A stretch of 64,000 nt of DNA from assembly GCF_963662255.1 (NCBI RefSeq), contig NC_085060.1, positions 11,285,630 through 11,349,629 of the forward strand, given 5' to 3'. The stretch is from Cinclus cinclus. Taxonomy: Eukaryota; Chordata; Aves; Passeriformes; Cinclidae. Under the pieces are notes generated by a model that saw only the letters and a list, made by a program, of their open reading frames with translations, was not told where the DNA came from and made no database searches. The position numbers and the translations under genes were made by a program. Position 1 is the first letter of the stretch. Every line of letters starts with the position of its first letter. This document shows positions 1-10,560 of the stretch, in pieces.

Positions 1-780
1 AGGCTTACATTAAGTTTGGTGAGTTTAATACACAATTCTACAACTTCTGGACACTATCAGGTTAACATTAAAGATTATCATCAGCACCTGTAGCTGTAAT
101 TGAAACCGTGAACATAGCTGTATGACTGGGCATTCAGGATGCTATTTTAAAGCGCTCCCCTACAAGGCAGTCTTTCTGCTTATTTTCTCTTTTGTTTCCC
201 CCGAACTTGACAGAAGGTGCAAAACTATTTTGAAATGTGAATTCAAGCTACAGAATATAATTTATTTCTGTAAGCTTGTCTCACGTACGGACAGACTGTA
301 GCTAGAACTCCTAGGTGTCATCACCTTCTATTGCACTGGCTTTACTTTTTTCATTTTTATTTTAAGCACTCCTAATTTGATCACGGCTTCCATTTTAAGT
401 GTTATTTTGTCATCTTAATTTTGAAACTACTTGAACTGGTGGATACTCTTAAGTATCCTCAAGGACAGGCAGGTGGGCAGAGCAACTCGGTTTAACAACT
501 GCTTAGCTATGCTAACGCTGCCCCCAAAATTGTAGGTACATAAACATAATAGGGTTATTAGAGACTAACTACCAGGACAAAACTATGGTGTTGACTGATC
601 TAAATATAATCCTACGTAGAACTATTCAGCATGAGCAATGTCCTTAGCGTTACACAACAAAGCGAAAAAAAAACACCAGTTGCCACAAATTGTATATCCG
701 GTTACTTTACACATTCTGTACTGCTTGTATGGATCGCTTTAGGATCATATAACTCTCATGCAGGGAGAAAAAAAAAAGGA
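1..780. other. AT-rich 5' flank, no gene recognised
   Basis: This is AT-rich sequence upstream of the CpG island. I see no long open frame, no exon with convincing splice sites and no recognisable repeat. In mammals XIAP lies upstream of STAG2, but nothing here resembles it, so any upstream neighbour must lie outside the window. A divergent non-coding transcript from the CpG island could run leftward through this stretch, but the sequence gives no direct support for that. Confidence 0.6.
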
Positions 781-1221
781 ATCCCACAAATCCTTATTTA
801 ACACAGTGGGCGACGAGCAGATGCGGAGAGCGTTTCTGGAGAACGCTCCCGACCACGCGAGCCGCCATCGGTGCCGGCAGAGATCGCTTCCGCGCTCGCC
901 CCGCAGTCCCCAGGATGAGGCACCCCGCACCCGTACAACCGCACACCGCGCGTTTATCTCCCGGGCCACGGGCTCCCCCGCGCACGACTTCGCGTCCTGC
1001 CGGCAGAACGCATGGAGCGAGGGCGGCTCTACGGCACCGGCTCCGCGGAGCGCTTCGACAAGTCCCAGCTTCGCTCCAGCCGGACAATTGCGCCCCATCA
1101 CTGCGGGGTTACAACGGCAAAGGGCCCCGGGGCTGCGCGCGGCCGGGCTCATCCCGCGGCCCGGCCCCGGGTCCGACCGGCCGCTCCTTTTTAGGCCGCG
1201 CCGCGGCCCCGCTCCCGATCC

Positions 1222-1231
1222 GCGCATGCGC
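1222..1231. promoter_or_regulatory. NRF1 binding palindrome
   Basis: GCGCATGCGC is a perfect match to the palindromic NRF1 consensus. It sits about 200 bp upstream of the likely transcription start, a usual position for NRF1 in CpG-island promoters of housekeeping genes. Occupancy is inferred. Confidence 0.7.
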
Positions 1232-1321
1232 CGCACCTTGTTTACCCCGCTCGGCGCGGCGCTGCCGCGGGCGGCCGGCAGGTGTCGCCCCACGCCCAGG
1301 AGAGCGGGCCTCGCCGGGCGG

Positions 1322-1335
1322 CCGCCAGGTGGCGC
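1322..1335 (+). promoter_or_regulatory. CTCF-type motif in the promoter
   Basis: CCGCCAGGTGGCGC fits the CTCF core (CCRSYAGRKGGCRS type) in the forward orientation, pointing into the gene. It lies about 100 bp upstream of the probable start site. CTCF often binds at promoters, and STAG2-cohesin is the complex that CTCF halts. The match is by eye; no score was computed. Confidence 0.55.
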
Positions 1336-1403
1336 CTGCGCCCTCCATTCGCCCGCGAGCCGCCGAGCAGCGAACACCCCAAACAATCCCCAGCGCCGCC
1401 GCC

Positions 1404-1414
1404 AAATTAAATAA
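1404..1414 (+). promoter_or_regulatory. TATA-like AT-rich element
   Basis: The stretch AAATTAAATAA is an isolated AT-rich patch inside otherwise GC-rich DNA. It could act as a degenerate TATA element with a start near 1435-1445, which would give a short exon 1 ending at 1561. It is weak, because CpG-island promoters usually lack a TATA box and use dispersed starts. Confidence 0.35.
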
Positions 1415-1434
1415 CCCCGACCCGCCCGCGCCCC

Positions 1435-1561
1435 GCGCCCCCTCCGCGCCCACAGCCCGGCACCGGCCGGGACGGGCACGCAGCCGGCGAGCCGCGCCGG
1501 GGCTACGGGAGCGGAGCTGTGCGCCGGGGCCTCTTCGCTGCCTACGCCGACACTGGGCAAG
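1435..1561 (+). other. STAG2: STAG2 exon 1, non-coding (start approximate)
   Basis: The 3' boundary is supported by a near-perfect donor at 1561/1562 (CAAG followed by GTAAGT). The 5' boundary is only estimated from the TATA-like patch and could be earlier or dispersed. The exon is GC-rich 5' UTR. It would splice across about 36 kb to the exon carrying the start codon near 37.9 kb, possibly through additional non-coding exons that I cannot identify with confidence. Vertebrate STAG2 genes are known to have non-coding first exons upstream of the ATG exon, which agrees. Confidence 0.6.
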
Positions 1562-1570
1562 GTAAGTTAG

Positions 1571-2142
1571 AAAATGGCGGCGAAGCTTCTGGAAGTTTGG
1601 CGGGGGGACGCGGGATCGTGGTGCGCGGCGGCGATGAGAGGCCGGGCCGGGGCCCGCGGCCCCGGGCCCGCGCGGGGCGCCAGGCCGGCTGGCCGCGGGG
1701 ACTGCGCGCAACCAAGATGGAGGATGGCGGGGCCGAGCCGCGAAAACACTCCAGCCCCCCGCTTCCCCACCCCCCGTTCCCGGCGCGCCGTGGCGGGGAG
1801 GGGGGAGGCGAGCAGAGTGCGAGTTGAGAGAGAGAGGGCGCCGAAAGCGGCCCCCCTGCTCGCCCCGGCCCCCTTCCTCCTCCCCAGAGCCGGCCGCGGG
1901 CAGGCCGGGCCCGGCGCTCGGCGAGCTAAAATGGAGAACCGCCTTCTCCTCCTCCTCCTCCTCCTCCCCCCTTCTGCCGAGCCGAGCAGGGGCTGCCGGC
2001 AAGATGGAGGACTCGGGCATTGTGTGCGTGGGGTGTGTGTGCGGGAGAGCCGGGCCGGGCCGCTCGGGTGGGCAAGCGAGGGGAATGGGGTCTGGGCCCG
2101 AGCCGCGCTCGGGGGGAGCGCTGGGCCGCGCAGAGAAAATGG
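1571..2142 (+). promoter_or_regulatory. Cluster of YY1-type motifs
   Basis: Six copies of the AARATGG / GATGGCGG type lie on the same strand: 1571-1581 (AAAATGGCGGC), 1713-1720, 1723-1730, 1928-1934, 2000-2007 and 2136-2142. AAGATGGCGGC is the YY1 consensus, which is typically found just downstream of transcription starts in this orientation. The first copy is ten bases after the exon 1 donor. Several start sites across this stretch are therefore plausible. Confidence 0.55.
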
Positions 2143-2852
2143 TGGGGTGGCTGCCGCTGTCCCGGGGTCGAATGTCGGGGGAGGCCGCGGGCAGTGGACT
2201 CGCACCCCTGACAGCGCTCGCCACGGCTCCCTTCCCCCTGCTCCCCGCTGCCCAGCGGCCGAGCTCTTCCTTCCAGCCCGCTCCCCGAGGCGGGTTCCCC
2301 GAGGAATCGGGGTTTGTCTCCTCAGACTCTGTTTCCAGAGCTGGGGCAACTCTGGTCGCCCTTCCCGGGACTGCAATAGGAAGGGCTGGCGGGAGCGGGG
2401 CTCTCTCGGCTCAAGTGAGGACGTAGGGACTGACCTGCACCTTCCCCCCCGCCTCCCTTCGCTGCACCCCCCGCCCCGGCGCCCAGCTAGGGGAAGGCCT
2501 TTGTGGGTCGAGTTTTCCCCTCCGAGTGACTTTGGCCGAGCTCCTCGGCGGCTGTCCGCTAAGAGGAAGAGTTGTGGCAGTTTCCGTTCGGCTTCCTTTA
2601 TTTTTTTTTTTTTTTTTGTAAAGAAAGGGTGCTTGCCAACTTGTGCCGGGGACGCCCGATGCCGGGAGCCGCGTGTTGCAGGAACCCCGCTGGGCTCTCG
2701 CCGGCCCCGGTGGGGGAGGGGGCAGGAGGAGGAGGAGGAGGAAGAAGGAGAATGCTTCTTACTGGGGGGTTTTGGCGCCACTTTTGTTTTAGATAGTGCT
2801 CCTCTGCCCCCTCCTCCTCGGCACGCACTGAACTGAGCTGAACCCTGCCCAG

Positions 2853-2858
2853 GTAGGA
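2853..2858 (+). other. Candidate donor of an alternative first exon
   Basis: CCCAG followed by GTAGGA makes a strong 5' splice site at the downstream edge of the CpG island. It could close an alternative first exon started within the island near the YY1 motif cluster. No cap-site evidence is available from sequence alone. Confidence 0.3.
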
Positions 2859-2928
2859 AACGAGAGCTTCCTGGTGTTTCTCTTTTCTGGGCGCTTATTT
2901 TCTCTACGTGGGTATAAAAAAAGCCCCA

Positions 2929-3046
<118 letters not shown>

Positions 3047-3569
3047 CTGTGTAGTTGTTGCTGCAGTTCGGGACGGAAAGACAGAGGAGTGAGCGGCCTC
3101 AGATCGCTGGGCTGGGAGGCCCTGTTTTCCGAGAATTCCTCTCCCTGCCGAGCGCATCCCTGGTGCTGGGCGTGCTGGCCTTGGGGGCTCTCACCGCTGT
3201 GCTCCTGGCCGCGCTGCCTCCATGCCTTCCTCTATTCTGCTAGCGTTGTATAATCCGTCTACCCCGTGGAAATCCGGGACCCACCGACCTAATTTTCTTT
3301 TCCCTCTCCTGGCCCCGAGAGCAGGCGCGTAAGCGATCGGGCCCCTCTTTCGCTGCTTTTATTTATTTATTGTACTGCCCGGGCTCGGTTCTCCTTTCTT
3401 GTGTTCCCACGGGATGCGGCGTTGGGAGGTGACACAAAGTTTCGATCGCCTCCGAGTCCGGTGTTCTAGTTACTGAGGGGGAGCGGGTGGTTGGTTGTTT
3501 GGTTTGGCGTTGTTTTTCGGGTTTTGTTCGTTTGTTTTGTCCCGTTTTTTTCTTAAATTACTTTTTTGG

Positions 3570-3960
3570 CAGCCCGGGTAGCGCTGCTGCCCCCCCGCCT
3601 GCCCTGCCGGCGCTCGAAAGCTCTCCCTTCCCCCGAGCCACACCCTGGCGTGTGCGGTCTCCCGAGCCGCCGGTGCGACCCCGCGTTTTCGCTGCGCGCC
3701 CCGGGGCCGCCGCCCGGCGCGGGCTGCGGGGGGGCCGTGCCGGCGCGGGCGGTTGCCCAAGTGCGTCACGGCGGCCCCGCCGGGCCTGCTCGCCGCGCCT
3801 CGGGCCGCGCCCGCCGCCCATTGGCCACCGCCGCGCGGGAGGCGGCCGCTTCCTCCGGGCCCCTCGGCTCGGCTCGGCTCGGCTCGGCTCGGCTCGGCTC
3901 GGCGGAGCGCGGCCGGCGCTGCTCGGGCTCCGCTCGGCATCCCGCTTGCACTGCTCGAGG
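3570..3960 (+). promoter_or_regulatory. Second GC-rich patch, possible alternative promoter
   Basis: This is a second CpG-dense block about 2 kb downstream of exon 1. It contains an inverted CCAAT box (ATTGG at 3820-3824), a CRE-like TGCGTCAC (3762-3769) and the CGGCT pentamer repeat. The pairing of CCAAT and CRE-like motifs 50-60 bp apart suggests promoter function. No strong splice donor follows within the next 150 bp, so a linked first exon is not demonstrated. Confidence 0.4.
3863..3902. repeat. CTCGG pentanucleotide repeat, 8 copies
   Basis: There are eight tandem CTCGG units within the second GC-rich patch. Each unit carries a CpG, so the tract could be methylated and length-polymorphic. 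Proline/arginine/alanine repeats in overlapping open frames are simply translations of this repeat. Confidence 0.95.
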
Positions 3961-6739
3961 GGCTGCTGGAGGGGAACCGGAGGAAAGCGTCTTTTGGATC
4001 GCTTCTCTGGAAGCCGTTGCGCGACCGCTTTTATGCTTTTCTGGGAGTTTTGTTGAATCCTGTTCTAAATGACCGAGAATGAGAGTTCCTAAGAGTTTCC
4101 TACTGCGAGGTGTTGTTCTCCAAGCATAAGTCTCCTTGTTAACTCTTTCAGTTCCGTCTTGATTTGTTATTGATTACTTCTTCCTCATTTCTAGTGCTTG
4201 GCCATTCAAAACAACTTTTCCATTTTTCGTAGTCTCTTTTACTTAAAGAAGTAATCTATTAATTATTATTCCCGGAGTATTTATCTGGTATTGAATTCTC
4301 CCAAGACTTACCCATTTGCAGACTGGCTGATTGTGTGCAGAGAAATAAATTCCACGAGTGATTGTGCAATTGACCATCATTAATCTCTGCCATCTTGGTA
4401 TCACTTGTTCATTATCCTCAACTCATAATTTTGTGGGTCTGTCTTCCTGGTGATCAGTCACCAACTCAGTACCACAGATCTGGTGTAGGGCTCTTTATTG
4501 GGTAACGTAGTTTTTCTTTTATAGCATGATAACAGTTGAATTACTAATTGAAACATGGTGTGAGAGCTGTCTTACTTTTAGCATAAACATGAACATTTTT
4601 GCTGTTGAAAGTCCTGGAGGTGAACAGGCTGGAGTCCCCACACTGTTCTGATTAATCAAAGACTAAAAAAGCTTAGAAGTTATACAAAAGAGAAGAATAT
4701 TAATTGAATCCCATCCCTAACAAATAGATCTTGCCCTGTATCTCACAGGGGTCGTGTTGGTGACCTTCTTTACAAAACCAGTGACATTTTATGGTGTTGT
4801 GTACAGGTGAGCTTTGTGCAACCTGTGACACTAACCCCTGAGTTTCTGTTGTTTGTTTCTTTGTATTAAGTTAGCTGTGGTAAACTTAAGGTTGACTGTT
4901 GTATAAGCTTAAATTCAAATAAGCAAGCAACCAAAAAACCCAACAAAAAACCCACAGGCATGGAACTGGGGCATAGGAGAGATTTTAATTTTTCTGTGGT
5001 GCTTCCTAGCCTTCAGATAACTTCGAAGTTATGTACTTGGGCCAAAGTTATTCTTTTGGACCTTTTTCATGCACTTACAGTTTCAGGAAGATAATGCTGA
5101 ATAAAGTCGATAAGCAATGTGAGGATTTGTTAAACTTGTATTTAAGAAGTTAAAATTTATGTACAGCTCTTGTCTTTTAGATATAAAGTCTTGATGTTTT
5201 GCAACTGAAAACTGAAATTAATTTGAGTTGGTTCAAATCAAGGATTCTGTAATATTTGAATATATTTTTTAAAAACTGGGTTCTGCAAAATGACAAAAAA
5301 TTGCAAGCACATAGATTATTAAAATGCTTAGTTTAAAATGCATTGTATTACTTGAATAGCGTTCATTTTATATATTGGAGTATTCAGTTATCTGGTTGGT
5401 AATCTGACTCAAATTCTATAGATATCACGTTTGAACTTTGTGTTCAAGTCTTTCAATGTTTGGAGTGAAGTAATTTCCACTTTGAAGGAGTGTAAATAGA
5501 ATTGTAAGTTAAATACTCTCTAGGTTTATTTTGTCTCAGTATAACTTACCAATAGCAACTGAATTATATAAAAAAAAGTAATGTAGACAGCTTCTCTTGA
5601 ATATTACATGCTACTGCAGTCTCCTGTAGAAAATAGCTGCAGGCAACAAACCACTTGAAAGTTCCTGCTCTTGGTGGTGGGAGCAACTGTGTTAGACATA
5701 TTTAAGTCATGAAATGATGTTGGCACATCAAAGCTTTATGAACTTTTTAAAATTAGATTGCTCTTTGTCACTTATGGTTCAAATTTAGAATGATACCAGA
5801 ATCCTTGTTTGTCATTTTCATTTGTGGTCTTACTGTCTCAGTTGTTTTGCTGCAGGCAAATATTTTAGGAAAGATGAGCTTTTCTGAAACTTGTGTGCCA
5901 GTAAAAACAGGTTGTATGTTTTACAAAAACCTGAAATACTTCAGTTGCTAATTTTCACCAAATGAATCCCAGAAAATAAGCAAATATTTCTGCTTGTTAC
6001 TTGTGCTTGTTGGTTGTGGCACTGAAATTCTGTGTTTTGTCAGATGAGACAAGGTTTTCAACTCAGTGTGATCTCTGCCTACAGTGGACGTGTCTTCTCT
6101 AATTTGAAAACTTTGGAGAATATTGTAAGTGTGAAATGGTACTGTTGGATTTTGGCGGTGGGTGTTGTTTTGTTTTGTGGGGTTTTTTTGTTTGTTTCTT
6201 TGTTTTTCCCTTGTTTTTTTCTCTATCTTTTTATTTTCTTTTTATTTTTAATGTGTGTAGTTAAGAAAACGTACTGGAAAGAGGAATATGTTGTGGATTT
6301 GGCCTCTGTCAGCGAGATGTGTGAATTTCCAAGAGCTTCATCTGGTTCAGTACTTGTTTTGTCTTGGAAAGAAGTGATTGATAGCAGCCATCAACATACC
6401 AGTTTAATACTCTTAAAAAAAAAATTTGCTCTCTTTCTCAGTCTCACTTAAAACATTAATATTCTGAAACCTTAATCTTAGATGAGGATCACTGACAAGG
6501 AAGAAGAACGTGATAATCTAGTCCTTGGGAAACAGGGGTAAGCAGGGAATTGGAGTTTTAGGTTGTGGAAAAAAAAAAACAAACAAACTGCACGCAGCAA
6601 ATATATGGAGGAATGGAAAGAGCTCTTTTTGGTGACAGCCTATAGCCGTGGTTCAGATCCAATACCATCCAGCGTTTCAGATGAACTCCCCTTTTAAAGT
6701 GAAAGGCGAAGTAAAAACGGGAGTTCTTCAAGGTCCCGT

Positions 6740-7130
6740 AGTTCCTGGGTCCTTGGCACCGGCTGTCCTGCGTTGTGGGCTGCTCTGGGCCTCCTCCTGC
6801 CTTCTGGTCCCCCCGTGCTGTCGAGTCCACGCGGCGGTGGCTGGGACGGGGCGGTGGGCAGCTGGAGCCCCGGTTCCTGGAGCCCCGGTTCCTGCAGCCC
6901 CGGTTCCTGCAGCCCCGGTTCCTGGAGCCCCGGTTCCTGCAGCCCCGGTTCCTGCAGCCCCTCCCGGCGGGCCGGGCTCGGCGTGCGCGGCGCCTGCAGC
7001 GGCCGCCCCCGGGCTGCAGGGGGCGCCCCGGCGGCGGGGCCGCGGCTGCGCGGGCAGTGCCTCGGCGGGGTCACGGCTGCGGTCTGCAGCTCTGGGGCGT
7101 TTGCTCGCTCGGAAAGACCGCTTTGGACAG
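6740..7130. other. Small GC-rich island inside intron 1
   Basis: A 400-bp GC-rich, CpG-containing block sits in AT-rich intron about 5 kb from exon 1. Its left half is a 15-bp minisatellite and its right half is non-repetitive CpG-rich sequence. Open frames through it (up to 161 codons) exist in several frames on both strands, which argues that composition rather than coding explains them. It could be an intragenic CpG island, an enhancer, or a GC-biased repeat expansion. Confidence 0.6.
6865..6960. repeat. 15-bp GC-rich minisatellite, 6 copies plus a partial
   Basis: The unit AGCCCCGGTTCCTGS is repeated head to tail every 15 bp at 6865, 6880, 6895, 6910, 6925 and 6940, with a partial unit at 6955. 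The last base alternates between G and C. Because 15 is divisible by three, every frame reads as a five-residue peptide repeat, which produces the spurious open frames here. Confidence 0.93.
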
Positions 7131-9901
7131 TAAACCGGTTAAGCTCTTCCATTCAGTGAGCTTTCGTGTTTGAAGATTAGTATAGTGACTCCAGTTGGCT
7201 TTTTGTATTATAAAAAAAAAAAAAATCCTGCTTTCTAAAAGTTCCGTGTCTTTGTGGTTTAGGAGTAAGCGTTGGGATCTTTTGTGACTTTTGACGAGGT
7301 CAGGTATTTACCTAGGAATGCTATAGCAAAAATTCGTTTTGTGAGTACAAGGTTAAAATTGTAGTTTTCATCCTATGTTGCTTTAACTAGGATTTGTTTT
7401 CCTTACGTATTCTCATCCTGAAGTTCATAAAAATTTGGTGAAGTTGGAAATTATTTTTTTTGTGAGAATAAATACAAAGTAAGGGAAATCTCTGAACATA
7501 ACCCTCATTTAGATAATCACAATGGTAAGACTGGTCCTGGTTTGTTGAAGTTGGGAAGCTTGACTTGAGAAAGATGTTTCAGTGTTCGGGTATCGACACA
7601 CAAACTGTGTTCTTTTTTTCTTGATCCTGTCAGTTTGATGGCTGAGATCACTGAGACTAGACCAGAATCCCGGATTTGGTGGGTTTTGCCATTTCATTCT
7701 TTCACAGAATATTCAATCAGTTTTTAGTATCTCTGTGTTTCTGAGTTTTCCACTGTTTAATTGTCCTAGAGCTATAAGATCTTGGGTAGAGAAGAAGGAA
7801 AGGAAAACATTTCTTTCACAAACATTTTCTGAGATCTGGCACCCAATTTTGGCGACAGGAATGTGAGAAAATTTGATCCCCCAGGGTACCCCTGTAGCTT
7901 TCATGTGGCAGCTGGCTTTTCTTAGGCTTTACTGGCTACAGATTTGTATGGAGGAGCTCAGGACTAGTCTGCATTTAAACTTCTTTATGCCAGTTTGAGT
8001 CAGAAATGAAGGGTATGTTGGACTGTATCTGTGTGTGGCTACCTCTTGTCTTATTGTGGCTTCAGAGGGAAAATAAGGTAGTTGTCTGATATCTGCTTTG
8101 TCCGGGCATATACTTCATTGTTGTCTATTCTGTGCTTTTTTTTTTATTGTGTAGCTAGCTATGTTTTTTGCCTTTGGAAGGCTTATTTTTGTAAAAGAAT
8201 TTGATCAGAAGAGGGAGTAGATGTAAGAAGATTGGCATATATGGCAGGGTAGTTTGTGATTGAGAGGCTGATCACAATACCTACCCAGAAAAGTATCTGA
8301 GGACATGTGTTGGTTGATTTTGGGGATTTTTTCGTGAAAATTTTTTTCTGTTTGGTAGGTGAGTAGTTTATTTTCTTGTGGCTCTGAATTTAATGGCTTA
8401 CTACTCCTGCCCTTACACAACCTTTTATGCACTTTACTTTTCTTTCAGTAAATGTTAGTTATTATATTAGAGCAAGGGAATATGTGTGACACTGGAAATA
8501 ATTTTATTTTCTGCAGTAGCTTTTTGTTACTGCTTCTGTGTAGCTCTAGAGAAGAAAGCATTTTTTGCATCTGTTCCCATTGTTCAATGGTAGATAGAAC
8601 AAGCTGATGATTTCTGCATGTGTTTTGAAAAACGTTCTCAAATGGTGCCTGTTGCCATATAATGGATATCTCTGCAGTGGTTTAGATTCATAATAATTAT
8701 AGCTGAAATTTCAGGGCTTCCTATTAATGAAACAATGAATTTGAATATACTGATATTTTGGGAAAGACAAAACGTTTCTGAAACTGCTGACTATTTTAAA
8801 AAGTAGCAACAAACCTTAGGTATGCATGTTTTATTTAGTCGGGGTTGCATTCCAAATTTGGCTTTGGAGCTGCTGCAAAGGTTTGGTGAAATGCTGCTTA
8901 GCTCGTGGCCAGTGAGTGAGCGAGCTGTGGGTGCTGTGGAGGACCCCTGATGTTACCTGCAGGCTCCCCTCAGGTTTCTCCCTTCTCCAGGGGTACCTCG
9001 GTCCCAGCGAGCGCAGCCATCATGTGATGAGCACTTCCTTGGTGCCTCCTGGGAGGATGGATGGATGGATGTTGTACTTTGTGTGGTGGTGTAGCAAAGA
9101 GGCCTTAATGCAGTTATTTTCCTGTTGCTTAGTCCATGTGAACTGACTGGAAAGAGATGGGCATTTTTGATGGGGGGATAATGTTGCACTTCTTGGTTAT
9201 CGCTGAATTGCAGATTTTTACTGAACATAGGATTTCAGCCTAAGTTTTAAGACCTTCCTTGCAGCATCATATCTGGGCAAAAGAAAATTGTCTTCTACTT
9301 TGTTTACAAATAAAAATAAGCTGTTCAGGCTAAGGCTTTTTCAGTCTTTCATGCTATTACCTGTTATTTCTTTATGTGAAACTCTCAGTTCATTCCTTAA
9401 GAAAGATCAACTGAAAATTTGGACCAAATCAGGTCTTAGTAAGCAGATAATAAGCAAGTGATATAATTTTTTTTTTTTTTTGTCAGGATGTAATTTTCCA
9501 GCAAGCAGAGTTCATTATAAGTAGAGTTTGTATGGAGTAGGGGGTGTGAATATTGAAGGTCTGTATTTTTTCATGTGTTACTTTTATTAATATGCTGTGG
9601 GTAATTGAATATATAGATTACTGAAGTTACAAAAATCCCCAATATAAGTAGTAAATGTCAAGAACACAGCCTCATAATTTATGTGGTGTCTGGTTTTCAA
9701 TTTGAAGGTGGCTGTCTGACAGGAGTCCTGGAATAAGACATTTTTTATAATTATGGATATAGTGGTGAACTGATACAATTTGTGTAAGATGGTGGTGCAT
9801 TCTGACCACTGGCCATTTCACTTCTGATTTTCTTAGAAACAGAGGACTGATTATTATGATGTTCTAACCAAGGGAGGAAACTGGGAAGACTTGATTGAGG
9901 C

Positions 9902-9923
9902 TTTTTTTTTTTTTTTTTTTTTT
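9902..9923. repeat. Poly(T) tract, 22 bases
   Basis: This is a pure T run in intron 1. It may be a simple homopolymer; no retroposon body with target-site duplication is evident beside it. Confidence 0.9.
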
Positions 9924-10322
9924 CAAAATAGGAATGACCAGTGGCTGCAGTCTATGTATCATATGTGGCAGGGAAATAGTAAAGAGAATTTATATATTGT
10001 ATTTTGATTTAGGGTAAAGAATACAATTTCAATATATTTGAAAAGGAAAGACTATAATATTAATAATTAGGGATTAATAATGTAAGAATTTGTAAAATCT
10101 GGCTGTTTTAAACTATTTTGGGATGGGAACAGTATTCTTGCAGAAAAGTTCCAGTTTGGTGTATGGCTATGTACTATTTTTATTGTTTCTTCTGTACCAG
10201 TTTGGATGACTGTATCCAAAATACTTTTTTTTTTAACACCACATGAAATAAAGCTTTGCATAATGAATGCACAGTTGCTTCCTGGAAGTAATGCCACAAT
10301 GAAAAAATTATTTGTGTTCTTG

Positions 10323-10560
10323 GTCACAGAATTGCTTTGGTGGAAAAGGACCCTTGGCAGTCTAATCCAGCCTTTTCCTTAATCTTGCCCTGTAAGGTCA
10401 CTTGTCAAGTTTTGAATCTCAGGGGATGAAGTTTCCACAATTTCTCTGACAATCTATTAGTCTGTTCCTATTGGAAGGCCCTTTATTTCAGATTTTAAAG
10501 TTATCTTAAATTCCTGTGAAGATTCATGTTTTTCATCCCCCAGTATATGTTTAGAAAGTA
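10323..10560 (-). mobile_element. Degraded CR1 LINE 3' fragment
   Basis: The stretch reads like the reverse complement of an avian CR1 3' end. It has the AGAATTG...GGTGGAAAAGGACCC start, a TCTAATCCAGCC segment, and a distal part resembling the CR1 segment about cushioned sentences of GAATCTC...GATGAAGTTTCCACAA...TCTCTGACAA...CTGTTCC. It is diverged, with no open reading frame. CR1 is the dominant LINE of birds and reptiles. Identification is by recalled consensus, not alignment. Confidence 0.6.

Larger units (their letters stand above)
790..2560. promoter_or_regulatory. STAG2: CpG island promoter of STAG2
   Basis: The base composition changes abruptly from AT-rich to very GC-rich with dense CpG, as expected for a housekeeping promoter. 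The island holds an NRF1 palindrome (1222-1231), a CTCF-like site (1322-1335), an AT-rich TATA-like stretch (1404-1414), many GC boxes, exon 1 and a row of YY1-type motifs (1571-2142). Long open frames on both strands here result from the scarcity of stop codons in GC-rich DNA and are not genes. Pyrimidine-rich CTC runs (about 1943-1970) and purine-rich AGG runs (about 2727-2745) are also present. The assignment to STAG2 is by position and orientation; the exact transcription start is not determined. Confidence 0.85.

Noticed and set aside
745..2836. Long open frames (up to 420 codons) on both strands across the CpG island
   Set aside because: They overlap each other in several frames, are rich in Arg, Pro, Ala and Gly, and contain simple repeats. 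GC-rich DNA lacks stop codons, so this is compositional. No known protein domain is visible.
6645..6660. GGTTCAGATCC, resembling a tRNA B box
   Set aside because: It mismatches the B-box consensus at an invariant base and no A box, acceptor stem or terminator was found around it.
6648..7173. Four overlapping open frames of 128-161 codons
   Set aside because: They come from the 15-bp minisatellite, whose period is divisible by three, and adjoining GC-rich DNA; all frames are equally open.
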